Part shown: in pieces, positions 45,291 to 54,899 of the stretch
Layout of the letters: the number at the start of each line of letters is the position of its first letter
Numbering within the stretch: the stretch's first letter is position 1
From: Pseudorhizobium flavum
GTDB taxonomy: Bacteria > Pseudomonadota > Alphaproteobacteria > Rhizobiales > Rhizobiaceae
Assembly (NCBI RefSeq): GCF_902502825.2
Contig: NZ_LR723670.1
Span: 3,882,001-3,946,000, forward strand
Length of the DNA: 64,000 bases
Direction of reading: 5' to 3'
Notes under the pieces: generated by a model
Seen by the model: the letters and a program-made list of their open reading frames with translations, nothing else
Databases searched by the model: none
What the model was told of the DNA's origin: nothing
Position numbers and translations under genes: made by a program

Positions 45291-46043
45291 ATGAGAGAGC
45301 TCTTTCACCGGAAGCTGGAACGCACCGCACTCGGGTTTGTCTTCGCCATCATCGCTGCTGCCAGCGTCGGCGGCATTGTCGAGATCGCGCCGCTGTTCAC
45401 CATCGACGAGACCGTCGAAGACGTTCCCGACATGCGTCTTTACACGCCCCTGGAGCTGGCCGGCCGAAACATCTACGTCCGCGAGGGCTGCTATGCCTGC
45501 CACAGCCAGATGATCCGCACACTCAGAGATGATGTCGAGCGCTACGGACCTTATTCGCTGGCAGTTGAATCCAAGTATGACCGGCCCATGCTGTGGGGTT
45601 CGAAGCGGACGGGACCTGACCTGGCGCGTATCGGAGGCAAGTATTCTGATTTCTGGCACGTGGCACATCTGACCAATCCTCGCGAGGTCGTGCCGGAATC
45701 AAATATGCCTGCCTATCCCTGGCTTGCTCGAAACGAACTGGACCTTGCAGATCTCGGGCTTCACCTGAAGGCCCAGCAGTCTCTGGGTGTTCCGTATACC
45801 GACGAGATGGTCGAGAATGCTGCACGGGACGCCTATGGTCAGGCTTCACCCGATACCGATTTCGCCTCAGGCGTGACGGAACGCTACGGGGAACGGACGC
45901 AGGTCAGTACCTTCGATGGCGTGACGACGCAGGTGACCGAGATGGATGCTCTGGTGGCTTATCTTCAGGTACTTGGACGCCTCACGGACGCCGCCTACCA
46001 GGGAACGGCTGCGGAGGAATTGCCTCTGGACGCAAGCAACTGA
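45291..46043 (+). CDS. ccoO: cbb3 oxidase subunit II (CcoO), mono-heme cytochrome c
   Basis: This 250-residue membrane-anchored cytochrome has one N-terminal helix (TALGFVFAIIAAASVGGIVE) and a heme c site CYACH (near residue 65). Typical CcoO features are NIYVREGCYACHSQMIRT, SKYDRPMLWGSKRTGPDLAR and SNMPAYPWL with the axial Met. It starts 5 bases after ccoN. Confidence 0.95.
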   Translation: MRELFHRKLERTALGFVFAIIAAASVGGIVEIAPLFTIDETVEDVPDMRLYTPLELAGRNIYVREGCYACHSQMIRTLRDDVERYGPYSLAVESKYDRPMLWGSKRTGPDLARIGGKYSDFWHVAHLTNPREVVPESNMPAYPWLARNELDLADLGLHLKAQQSLGVPYTDEMVENAARDAYGQASPDTDFASGVTERYGERTQVSTFDGVTTQVTEMDALVAYLQVLGRLTDAAYQGTAAEELPLDASN

Positions 46044-46062
46044 CGGAAAGTGGAGCATTTCC

Positions 46063-46233
46063 ATGGACCTCGACCATGACACACTCGTCTTCTTCTCCAA
46101 GAGCTGGGGGCTTTTCTATCTCATCGCCTTTGCGGTCGGCGTCCTGATCTACACCTTCTGGCCCTCGAACAAGAAGCGATTTGACAAGGCGAAGAAGGAC
46201 ATTCTCGACAAGGAAGACAGGCCATGGACGTAG
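46063..46233 (+). CDS. ccoQ: cbb3 oxidase subunit CcoQ
   Basis: This 56-residue single-helix protein (SWGLFYLIAFAVGVLIYTFW) is the CcoQ-type small subunit that stabilises the complex. The ATG at 46063 lies 19 bases after the ccoO stop, and its last 10 bases overlap ccoP. Confidence 0.9.
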   Translation: MDLDHDTLVFFSKSWGLFYLIAFAVGVLIYTFWPSNKKRFDKAKKDILDKEDRPWT

Positions 46234-47105
46234 AGGAAGTCGATCCCGTCAGCGGTCGAAAGACGACCGGTCACGAATGGAACGGCATCAAGGAACTGGA
46301 CACACCGGTGCCGCGCGGTGTCCTGATCTTCCTGGTCGTGACGCATCTGTTCGCCCTGCTTTGGTGGATACTGATGCCGACATGGCCGCTCGGCACGACC
46401 TATACGAAAGGCGTGCTGGGCACTGACCAGCGGCAGAGGATCGAAGAGGATCTCGCTCAGAGCCAGACCGCTCGTTCGCAATGGACGGCAGCCATCGAAA
46501 CGCGCAGCTATGACGAGATCATGGCCGACGAATCCCTCATGGAGTTTGTCCGCGCCTCCGGTCGCCAGTTGTTCGGCGACAACTGCGCGGCCTGTCATGG
46601 CACCGACGGCACGGGACGGTTCAACTATCCGGACCTGACCGATGACGACTGGCTCTGGGGCGGGGGGGCGGAGAACATAGCAGAGACCCTTCGCGTCGGT
46701 ATCAATGCAGCCCATGACGAGACAAGAGTGGCGGAAATGCCTGCCTTCGGACGCGACCAGATGCTTGACCGCACCGAGGTCCGGCAGGTGGCGCTATATG
46801 TTCACTCGCTGACCAATCCAGCGACCTCCACGCCGCAGAATGCGACGGAGATACAGGCGGGCAGGGAGGTCTTCCTTTCGACTTGCGCTGCCTGCCACGG
46901 AGAAGATGCCGGCGGCAGCCAAGACATGGGAGCGCCCAATCTCGCCGACAACTACTGGGTCTATGGTGGCGACATGCAGACGCTTATCACCACGATCCAT
47001 GGCGGCCGCCGCGGGCATATGCCGACATGGGACGAGCGACTGACCGAAGTCGAGATAAAGACGCTTGCGCTCTATGTGAACGACCTGGCCCTGGAGAAAC
47101 GCTGA
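46224..47105 (+). CDS. ccoP: cbb3 oxidase subunit III (CcoP), di-heme cytochrome c
   Basis: This 293-residue protein has an N-terminal cytoplasmic segment (GIKELDTPVPRGVLIFLVVTH), one membrane helix and two c-type heme sites, NCAACHG near residue 119 and TCAACHG near residue 220. It passes electrons from cytochrome c to CcoO and CcoN. Its stop overlaps the next small gene by one base. Confidence 0.95.
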   Translation: MDVEEVDPVSGRKTTGHEWNGIKELDTPVPRGVLIFLVVTHLFALLWWILMPTWPLGTTYTKGVLGTDQRQRIEEDLAQSQTARSQWTAAIETRSYDEIMADESLMEFVRASGRQLFGDNCAACHGTDGTGRFNYPDLTDDDWLWGGGAENIAETLRVGINAAHDETRVAEMPAFGRDQMLDRTEVRQVALYVHSLTNPATSTPQNATEIQAGREVFLSTCAACHGEDAGGSQDMGAPNLADNYWVYGGDMQTLITTIHGGRRGHMPTWDERLTEVEIKTLALYVNDLALEKR

Positions 47106-47281
47106 TGTCTGCGCGTCAATGGCCACTGTGGACGCTGGTTGGGATTGCGGTTGCCGTCTTCGTCGCCGCCAACGCCCATCTTGTCTACATTGCAGTCGCG
47201 AGTGACCCGGGCTGTGTAAGCCATCTGAAAACGGCAGGATTGGGTGAGGGCCAGTATCGTGCAGCAAAATCTGCCTGTTAG
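47105..47281 (+). CDS. Small membrane protein after ccoP
   Basis: This 58-residue protein has one transmembrane helix (WTLVGIAVAVFVAANAHLVYIAVA), followed by an outside tail with two cysteines (PGCVSHLK and KSAC) that could pair. It begins at a TGATG overlap with ccoP and so is translated with it. Its position, where ccoG or ccoH is usual, suggests a role in cbb3 assembly, but I see no real similarity to FixH. Confidence 0.65.
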   Translation: MSARQWPLWTLVGIAVAVFVAANAHLVYIAVASDPGCVSHLKTAGLGEGQYRAAKSAC

Positions 47282-47299
47282 CCCTTCAGGGAGGGACGA

Positions 47300-48139
47300 A
47301 TGAAGACGCCTGGCAAAACCTATGGGCTTCTCAGCGAGACCTCGACGATCGAGGAAACGCGCAATCCCCTCTTCAAGAGGAACCTGTCTGCGCACGCGCC
47401 TCTGCAATGGCTTTCAAGAGGCTGGTCCGATCTATGGATACAGCCGGTACTGAGCTTGGGCTACGGCCTTGGGGTTTTCCTCCTGTCGGTGATTTTCGTG
47501 TGGCTGCTGTTTATCGGCCAGCGCGACTACTACCTGTTTCCGGCTATGGCCGGGTTTCTGATCATTGCGCCTCTGCTGGCGGCGGGCCTCTATGCCAAGA
47601 GCCGCGCCATCGAGGGGGGCGAACGGATCAGCGCCCGGCGGATGCTGCTCATCCGTGCGGAAACCGGGGCGCACATTTTCTTCACCGGTCTGCTGCTTGT
47701 TCTGTTGTTTCTCCTCTGGATGAGAGCGGCGGTTCTGATCTATGCGCTGTTTTTCGGAGTAAGCCCATTTCTCGGTTTCTCGCAGATTGTGCAGGTCCTG
47801 CTGACGACGCCGACGGGCTGGGCCATGCTTCTGGTGGGTGGCTTCGTCGGTTCGCTGTTTGCCGGCTTTGCCTTCGGCGTGAGCGTGTTCTCCATCCCGA
47901 TGCTTCTCGATAGGCGGGTCGATACCCTGACCGCCATGGGGATCAGCATGGCGCTGGTCTGGAACAATCTAAAGCCGATGCTGGCCTGGGGCGCGATCGT
48001 GCTGAGCCTGTTCCTGGCGTGCCTGGCGACTGGATTGGCGGGGCTGGTCATCGTCTTCCCCTTGCTCGGTCATGCCACCTGGCACGCCTATAGGGAGATG
48101 GCCGGAGGAGCTGCCGATGATGATGCGCCGCTCAAGTGA
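47300..48139 (+). CDS. DUF2189 family membrane protein
   Basis: This 279-residue protein has about six hydrophobic segments (GLGVFLLSVIFVWLLF, LLAAGLYAKSRAIEGGER, ALVWNNLKPMLAWGAIVLS). The LLAAGLYAKSR loop and the LVWNNLKPM region mark the DUF2189 family, which often lies after ccoNOQP or near nir genes. The function is unknown. It lies 18 bases after the small membrane protein gene. Confidence 0.8.
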   Translation: MKTPGKTYGLLSETSTIEETRNPLFKRNLSAHAPLQWLSRGWSDLWIQPVLSLGYGLGVFLLSVIFVWLLFIGQRDYYLFPAMAGFLIIAPLLAAGLYAKSRAIEGGERISARRMLLIRAETGAHIFFTGLLLVLLFLLWMRAAVLIYALFFGVSPFLGFSQIVQVLLTTPTGWAMLLVGGFVGSLFAGFAFGVSVFSIPMLLDRRVDTLTAMGISMALVWNNLKPMLAWGAIVLSLFLACLATGLAGLVIVFPLLGHATWHAYREMAGGAADDDAPLK

Positions 48140-48221
48140 GGGAACCGTAGGCCCCACGGGATCATTCCCGTTTGAGGGATACCCACACGGCATCGACGAC
48201 CGCAACAGAAGGTAGCCTGCA

Positions 48222-48368
48222 ATGAGCCTTTTCCTGGTTCTCGTCCCGATCTCGATCCTCATGGGAGCGGTTGGCCTTGGCGCCTTCCTGTGGTCGATGA
48301 AGGATGGCCAGTATGAGGATCTTGATGGCGCAGCCGTTCGCGTCCTCCTGGATGATGAGGATGAGTAG
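48222..48368 (+). CDS. ccoS: cbb3 oxidase assembly protein CcoS (FixS)
   Basis: This 48-residue protein has one N-terminal helix (LVLVPISILMGAVGLGAFLW) and the conserved SMKDGQYEDLDGAA motif and acidic end of CcoS, required for maturation of the heme and copper sites. It is the last recognised cco gene; ccoG, ccoH and ccoI are not in the window. Confidence 0.92.
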   Translation: MSLFLVLVPISILMGAVGLGAFLWSMKDGQYEDLDGAAVRVLLDDEDE

Positions 48369-48434
48369 GGATAAAGGCCTTGAAGGGAGCAGCATGGTCT
48401 TAGCTTATCGTGATAGATCGTCGTGGAGGATCCG

Positions 48435-48935
48435 ATGCCAACGGTAGCCGCTCTGTTCAAGGATCTTGAAGCCGCCCAACTGGCTGCTGAAAAACTTTCC
48501 TCTTCTGGCGTCCCGGAGGAGGATATCAGTATCATTTCCAATCAGAGCGAACACCTCACAACCGACATCGACCCTGTCGAAAGCACGACAGCCGGAGCCA
48601 GTATCGGTGCCGTCGGAGGTGGAGCTCTCGGTCTCGTCGCCGGGCTTGCCCTTGTGCCTGTCTCGGGCCTGGGCCTTGTGGGAGTGCTGGGATGGCTTGC
48701 CACAAGCCTTGCCGGAGCCTCGGCGGGCGTCGTAGCGGGCGCAACGGCCGCAAGCGTCTATGACATCTTACGCACCAGCGGCGCGCCGGAAAAAGAGGCG
48801 CACTTCTATACGGAGGGGTTGCGCGCTGGAGGTACCCTGGTCGCCGTCAAAGCGGCTGGGGATTTAGATAGCATTGGGAAGATACTGCGCTCCGCCGGCG
48901 GCGCCTTCGCCGTTCCTGAGGAGGACAACTCATAG
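48435..48935 (+). CDS. DUF1269/GsiB-like protein with glycine-rich core
   Basis: This 166-residue protein has an N-terminal MPTVAALFKDLEAAQLAAEKL ferredoxin-like fold segment. A glycine/alanine-rich zipper (GASIGAVGGGALGLVAGLAL and LAGASAGVVAGATAASVYD) follows, then a short alpha/beta end (GTLVAVKA). Proteins of this build (general-stress-17M/DUF1269 type) are common but uncharacterised. The ATG at 48435 follows GGAGGA by 4 bases. Confidence 0.7.
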   Translation: MPTVAALFKDLEAAQLAAEKLSSSGVPEEDISIISNQSEHLTTDIDPVESTTAGASIGAVGGGALGLVAGLALVPVSGLGLVGVLGWLATSLAGASAGVVAGATAASVYDILRTSGAPEKEAHFYTEGLRAGGTLVAVKAAGDLDSIGKILRSAGGAFAVPEEDNS

Positions 48936-49037
48936 CGGTAAATGGCCGGTCATTCACTATCCGACCTTGAAATTGAGTGACGCAGACCGTCTGATGCCGC
49001 TGGCGTTCGATCTAGCAGGTGTGCTGGTGGCCGCTTT

Positions 49038-49051
49038 TTGATATGCCTCAA
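49038..49051. promoter_or_regulatory. FNR/FixK-type box upstream of a small protein
   Basis: TTGATATGCCTCAA matches TTGAT-N4-ATCAA at 9 of 10 positions. With the site at -41.5, transcription would start near 49086, just before the gene at 49100. It suggests low-oxygen control of that gene. Confidence 0.5.
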
Positions 49052-49099
49052 CTGATTTCCTCAGCCATCATCTAATGTTGGCAAAGAGGAGATGGAGCA

Positions 49100-49330
49100 A
49101 TGACAAGATTTCATCCAGGCGCGTTTGTCGATGAGCAGATTCTTATTTACCGTGGTCTTATTGACACCCTCGAGCAGGGAGAGCGGACGGAAGACGTGAC
49201 ACGCCAACTAGTCAATCTTTACGCGTCTGTAACTGCCCTGTCGAAGCTCAAGCGAAAACAGTCTTCGGAAACCTGCGATCCGGCTACCCAGAAGATAGAC
49301 GAGGCGGAGAGAAATTGGCAATCAACATAG
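49100..49330 (+). CDS. Small hypothetical protein
   Basis: This 76-residue charged helical protein (VDEQILIYRGLIDTLEQGER and LYASVTALSKLKRKQSS) has one cysteine (ETCDPATQ). It follows GAGGAGATGGAG at 5-10 bases and lies below an FNR-type box. The family is not recognised. Confidence 0.55.
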   Translation: MTRFHPGAFVDEQILIYRGLIDTLEQGERTEDVTRQLVNLYASVTALSKLKRKQSSETCDPATQKIDEAERNWQST

Positions 49331-49477
49331 GGAACACGGATCCGCCAGAGCTTGCAGAAGGACCAGGAGTCTAGCAACTCGAAGGCGGATTTTACGTCAG
49401 ACATTCCGCAGAGCTTGAATGTCCGACACACCTCCTGCTCTTCATTTTTGGCCTGCGCAGTTTTTGAAGATGGATCG

Positions 49478-49942
49478 CTAGGAGAAGATAGGGCGCTTTT
49501 CTGCTTCCGACGATAAAAGCGCCTCGATAACTAGTTTTTCGGAATTGATATGACGACGCAGCGACTCCGCGAATCCCCTCAGAAGGTGGCGGGCCGGTTC
49601 GATCGCGGCAGTATTGTTTCTAATCGATCTCAGCACCGCTAAGGCATCGGCGGCGGCGGCCAGATCACAACGGTGTTCCGCCTTTAGTTCCTGCGTGAAA
49701 TGCGTACCGAAAGTTGACTCTGTAGCGGCCGCAAATTGTTCAAAAAGGGCTTGCTCTTCGAGCTGCTGCGTCTGCCGCAAGAGAGGAAGAAGGTCTGCTT
49801 CGAGCCTATCACACGTAGCGGCTTCGATCTCCTCTGAGCTTGAGGCGGACAGTTCCTCCAGCTTCAAGCAGAGATCAAGGAGGGCTTGGTGGTTCATCTC
49901 CAGGGTCGCCAGGTTACGAGCAGAGAGCGGCTGCATTGCCAT
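49478..49942 (-). CDS. Hemerythrin-like domain protein
   Basis: This 154-residue four-helix protein has histidines and acids spaced as in bacterial hemerythrins: NHQALLDL, EEQALFEQF, AEHRCDLAAA and RRHINSEKLVIEAL. Hemerythrin-like proteins bind a di-iron site for O2 or NO sensing or storage. One usual ligand is less clear here. It lies 31 bases after the DUF6522 gene, which starts near an NnrR-type box, so the two may form an NO-responsive pair. Confidence 0.7.
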   Translation of the reverse strand: MAMQPLSARNLATLEMNHQALLDLCLKLEELSASSSEEIEAATCDRLEADLLPLLRQTQQLEEQALFEQFAAATESTFGTHFTQELKAEHRCDLAAAADALAVLRSIRNNTAAIEPARHLLRGFAESLRRHINSEKLVIEALLSSEAEKRPIFS

Positions 49943-49973
49943 TTTGCTGGTCCTTTGATTGTTCGCTGCAAGA

Positions 49974-50258
49974 TTATGGCGTCGAACGGAGCGGAGTGAC
50001 TACTCGAACGACGCGCCTTTCCTGGTGAACGATATCTCCATGCTCTACCACCGCCTGCCAGATGCGGTTGCCGACCCGGACTGTAACGCGCGTCTTCCCA
50101 AGGTCACTGTCTTCACCGCGTTCGACCGTGCTCGCGACGAGACCCATGCGGAGATAGCGCCGGAGAGCGTCGGCCGAGAGTTGGAATTCGCGCGCTAGCT
50201 CATCGGGATCAAGGCCGATATCACCGGATTCGTTGTACTCGATCCTCACTCCGAACAT
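49974..50258 (-). CDS. DUF6522 family protein
   Basis: This 94-residue protein (GLDPDELAREFQLSADALRRYL and VERGEDSDLGKTRVTVRVGN) matches the pattern of DUF6522, small proteins that occur near denitrification and NO-stress genes. It has a short winged-helix-like start and a beta-rich end. It is preceded by a perfect NnrR-type palindrome about 50 bases upstream. Confidence 0.7.
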   Translation of the reverse strand: MFGVRIEYNESGDIGLDPDELAREFQLSADALRRYLRMGLVASTVERGEDSDLGKTRVTVRVGNRIWQAVVEHGDIVHQERRVVRVVTPLRSTP

Positions 50259-50306
50259 CCTCGGTTGGGAAACTAATTAACTCTAGCAGGTTGGGCGCCT
50301 AACAGT

Positions 50307-50320
50307 TTGCGAAAACGCAA
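50307..50320. promoter_or_regulatory. Perfect NnrR-type palindrome between DUF6522 and gdhA
   Basis: TTGCGAAAACGCAA is an exact TTGCG-N4-CGCAA palindrome. At -41.5 it would place a start site near 50272 for the DUF6522 gene (14-base leader) or near 50355 for gdhA (40-base leader). It is the best of the three NnrR-type boxes in the window. Confidence 0.7.
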
Positions 50321-50379
50321 ATTGGAAGACCAGGGAGTTCATAAACTGCCATCAACAAGCGTATGCCGAAGCTGTATGA

Positions 50380-51756
<1,377 letters not shown>

Positions 51757-51940
51757 GTCAACTGGCAAAACGGCCAAGCGCGCTGTAGATTAAGATGCCC
51801 GGTTATCAGCTAGGAGGTTTGGCTTCCATTGCAGCTGACATCATAAAAACGATGTTGCCTCCTGATTAGAGCCGCGGTTCGCTTGTCCTGATGTCACGAA
51901 GGGTGCGCTATCAGCGCATTGAAGGGGAACTGGCTTTGTG

Positions 51941-51967
51941 AAAGCTCGTTTCGCTCATGAGAGCTTT
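51941..51967 (+). repeat. Hairpin before ilvD
   Basis: AAAGCTC (51941-51947) and GAGCTTT (51961-51967) form a perfect 7-base stem with a 13-base loop. It ends at the ribosome site GGAGGGAG of ilvD and could affect its translation. The rest of the 205-base gdhA-ilvD gap shows no recognised box. Confidence 0.35.
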
Positions 51968-51981
51968 GGAGGGAGCCTGGC

Positions 51982-53655
51982 ATGCCGCACAACGATCGTT
52001 CCAGAAACATCACTGAAGGGATAGCTCGGTCACCGAACCGGGCGATGTACTACGCCCTGGGCTATGCGAAGGAGGATTTCGACAAGCCAATGATCGGCGT
52101 CGCCAATGGTCATTCCACCATCACGCCCTGCAATGCAGGTCTGCAGCCATTGGCCGATGCAGCAGTTGCAGCCATAAAGGCGGCTGGCGCAAACCCCCAG
52201 ATCTTTGGCACTCCCACCATCTCCGATGGAATGGCGATGGGCACGGAAGGCATGAAGTATTCGCTGGTCTCGCGGGAGGTGATAGCCGACTGTATCGAGC
52301 TATCGGTGCAAGGCCAGTGGATGGATGGCGTTCTGGTGCTGGGTGGTTGTGACAAGAATATGCCAGGTGGAATGATCGGCATCCTGCGTGCCAATGTTCC
52401 CGCCATCTATGTCTACGGTGGAACAATCAAGCCAGGCTACTGGAAGGACGAACCGCTTTCCATCGTGTCGGCTTTCGAAGCCGTGGGATCCTATATGGCA
52501 GGGACGATGGCAGCCGAAGATTTTGAAGGCATCGAACGTAATGCCTGTCCGACCACCGGTTCCTGTGGTGGCATGTACACGGCCAACACCATGAGCTCGT
52601 CGTTCGAGGCACTGGGGATGTCCCTCCTCGGATCTGCCAACATGGCAAACCCCGACGAGGAGAAACTGCAAAGCGCTGCCCAATCTGCCACAGTCCTGGT
52701 GGATGCAGTTAAGAACGGTCTCAAGCCTCGTGACATCGTGACCAGAAAGTCCATCGAGAACGCTGTTGCGCTGGTCATGGCGACAGGTGGATCGACGAAC
52801 GCCGTGCTCCACTATCTTGCGATCGCACATGCGGCGGACATTGATTGGACACTGGATGACTTCGAGCGTGTACGGCGCAAGATTCCGGTACTCTGTGACC
52901 TGAAGCCCTCCGGTCGCTACATGGCGGTCGATCTTCATGCGGCAGGCGGGGTTCCACAGGTTCTAAAGGTGCTGCTGAACGCCGGATTGCTGCACGGTGA
53001 CTGTCTGACGATAACTGGCAAGACTCTTGAGGAGGAACTGGCGGGGATCCCGGATCAGCCACGGCTGGACCAGGACGTCATCATGCCGATCGAGCGAGCC
53101 CTCTACCGCGAAGGCCACCTTGCAATCCTGAAGGGAAACCTGGCTGAGGCGGGCGCCGTCGCCAAGATCACAGGGTTGAAGAGCACGAAGATTACAGGTC
53201 CGGCAAGGGTGTTCGACGATGAACAAGCCGCGATGGCGGTCATTCTCGCCGATCAGATTAAGCCTGGAGATGTTCTGGTGTTGCGATATTTGGGCCCGAA
53301 AGGCGGACCGGGCATGCCTGAAATGCTTGCCCCCACTTCAGCCATCATCGGTCGCGGTCTGGGTGACAGTGTCGCCTTGATCACCGATGGGCGCTTTTCG
53401 GGGGGCACATGGGGCCTGGTCGTCGGCCATGTAACGCCAGAAGCTTACGACGGCGGTGCAATTGCCTTGGTGGAAGACGGGGACCTCATCACCATCAATG
53501 CTGAACAGCACCTGCTCAGGCTTGAGCTAGATGAGGGGGAGATCGCAAGGCGACGAGTTTTATGGAAGAAGCCCGAACCTCGGTATACTCGCGGAGTTCT
53601 CGGGAAGTTTGCTATGCTTGCGCGTCCAGCGAATGAAGGGGCCGTGACAGGCTGA
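51982..53655 (+). CDS. ilvD: Dihydroxy-acid dehydratase IlvD
   Basis: This 557-residue Fe-S enzyme makes 2-ketoacids for valine and isoleucine. Motifs are [13 protein letters not shown] (Fe-S Cys), [18 protein letters not shown] (second and third Cys near residues 191-197) and [20 protein letters not shown] near the end. The length is normal. It follows gdhA by 225 bases. Confidence 0.93.
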   Translation: MPHNDRSRNITEGIARSPNRAMYYALGYAKEDFDKPMIGVANGHSTITPCNAGLQPLADAAVAAIKAAGANPQIFGTPTISDGMAMGTEGMKYSLVSREVIADCIELSVQGQWMDGVLVLGGCDKNMPGGMIGILRANVPAIYVYGGTIKPGYWKDEPLSIVSAFEAVGSYMAGTMAAEDFEGIERNACPTTGSCGGMYTANTMSSSFEALGMSLLGSANMANPDEEKLQSAAQSATVLVDAVKNGLKPRDIVTRKSIENAVALVMATGGSTNAVLHYLAIAHAADIDWTLDDFERVRRKIPVLCDLKPSGRYMAVDLHAAGGVPQVLKVLLNAGLLHGDCLTITGKTLEEELAGIPDQPRLDQDVIMPIERALYREGHLAILKGNLAEAGAVAKITGLKSTKITGPARVFDDEQAAMAVILADQIKPGDVLVLRYLGPKGGPGMPEMLAPTSAIIGRGLGDSVALITDGRFSGGTWGLVVGHVTPEAYDGGAIALVEDGDLITINAEQHLLRLELDEGEIARRRVLWKKPEPRYTRGVLGKFAMLARPANEGAVTG

Positions 53656-53803
53656 CTGTTGCACTTGCGCAAGCGGAACATACGCTGCTTCTACAGAAAT
53701 ACTCGCTGGTGGACGATCTATAGCGCCGCAGCCCAAGTGTCTGTGACTTGCCGGCGGCTCCTAAGTCAAAGTGTCACGTCGACTTCTTCAAATGGAGGTT
53801 TCT

Positions 53804-53819
53804 GAATAGCCGGCTATTC
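53804..53819. repeat. 16-base perfect palindrome
   Basis: GAATAGCCGGCTATTC is a perfect palindrome with no loop, 160 bases upstream of the CBS gene and after ilvD. It could be an operator or part of a terminator, but no T-run follows. Confidence 0.35.
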
Positions 53820-53963
53820 GTTATGTTAACCACGCCGGTCTGCTGGACAAATCACGTCCGACGCCAAATTTCGCGGAGGCTGCGCCTGGAGCAGTATCTT
53901 GGATATCAAGGCGCAGAGCCTGCGCTGGGTGACACGGCGCCACTCTAGATTAGGAGGTATCTC

Positions 53964-54407
53964 ATGCTCGTTGATCGATTGCTTGCTGACGCTAGCTCAC
54001 GTTTGATCGCTATACCTGAGGATGCACCCGTTACGGAAGCGGCTCTCCTGTTGGGCAATAATAGGTCGGACATGGTTGTCGTCTGCGACAGCCAAGGCGT
54101 TCTTGCCGGCGTCGTAACGAAGTCTGATGTGGTTGCGCAGATCAGCCATTGCTGCGGATCGAGTTGCACTATGGGTGTTGCGGCCGTGATGACGAAAGCA
54201 GTGGCAGATTGTAGCCCCGGCGATCGGCTGAATGAAGTTTGGCAAGCGATGAAGGACAAGAAGCTGAAGAATGTCCCCGTGGTTGACGCGCAACGTCGCC
54301 CACTGGGCGTTCTGGCTGCGCCTGATGTGCTGCAAGCATTGATGGGAGAGGTGGAGCAAGAGGAGGCCCTTTTGCGAGACTACGTGATGTGCATAGGCTA
54401 TCACTGA
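53964..54407 (+). CDS. Tandem CBS-domain protein
   Basis: This 147-residue protein has two CBS modules (ITIS-type IAIPEDAPVTEAALLLGNN and GVAAVMTKAVADCSPGDRL), each ending in the usual VVT/VLA-x-x-DV signature (VVTKSDVV and VLAAPDVL). CBS pairs bind adenosyl ligands and sense energy state. A Cys cluster (SHCCGSSCTMG) between the modules is unusual and could bind a metal. TAGGAGG lies 6 bases before the ATG. Confidence 0.85.
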   Translation: MLVDRLLADASSRLIAIPEDAPVTEAALLLGNNRSDMVVVCDSQGVLAGVVTKSDVVAQISHCCGSSCTMGVAAVMTKAVADCSPGDRLNEVWQAMKDKKLKNVPVVDAQRRPLGVLAAPDVLQALMGEVEQEEALLRDYVMCIGYH

Positions 54408-54448
54408 GGCAACCCGTCGGGCGTCAGAATCGAGTTGGAGAACGTTGA

Positions 54449-54766
54449 ATGGCATTGGCTCATGCGAAACCGGGAGAAGTGATCGGTCTGCGGGATGAAC
54501 AGGTCGGCGCTACGCGTACCGCAGCCCTTGTGAAGACCTCGTCATTCGAAGCGGTCCGGCTTGGCGTTCAAGCGGGACGTGAAATCCCGTGGCACCATGT
54601 TCCAAAAGAGCTAACGCTCTTCTGCATCAGCGGCGACGTGGTTCTTCGCCTTGAGACACGGGAGATCCAGCTAAGGGCGGGCGATTGGGTGTTCCTGGAG
54701 GGCGGGGCCAGACATGCGTTATCGGCTCATGTGGATTCCACGCTGCTGCTAACCATTATGCTTTAG
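54449..54766 (+). CDS. Small cupin-domain protein
   Basis: This 105-residue cupin has the metal-binding-type motifs PWHHVPKELTLFCISGDV and LRAGDWVFLEGGARHAL. Such single-domain cupins bind Fe, Mn or Zn and occur in many stress contexts. It follows the CBS gene by 41 bases on the same strand and may be co-transcribed with it. Confidence 0.8.
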   Translation: MALAHAKPGEVIGLRDEQVGATRTAALVKTSSFEAVRLGVQAGREIPWHHVPKELTLFCISGDVVLRLETREIQLRAGDWVFLEGGARHALSAHVDSTLLLTIML

Positions 54767-54891
54767 GCGCAGTTCTGAGCCCATTCTCATTACAAAGTAC
54801 CGCCCTCGGTTAAGAGCGGGCAGGGCATGCGTGTCATGCGAAGGCGGCTTCCGCATCAAACTCCGGCTCCCATCTCTCGACAGCGGCAGCA

Positions 54892-54899
54892 CGTCCCGA
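54892..54899. repeat. Left target-site duplication of the IS256-family element
   Basis: CGTCCCGA is repeated exactly at 56317-56324 and flanks the element. Eight to nine bases is the usual duplication length for IS256-family insertions. Confidence 0.85.

Noticed and set aside
53899..53910. TTGGATATCAAG as an FNR site for the CBS gene
   Set aside because: The half-sites are two to three bases too close for CRP/FNR proteins.
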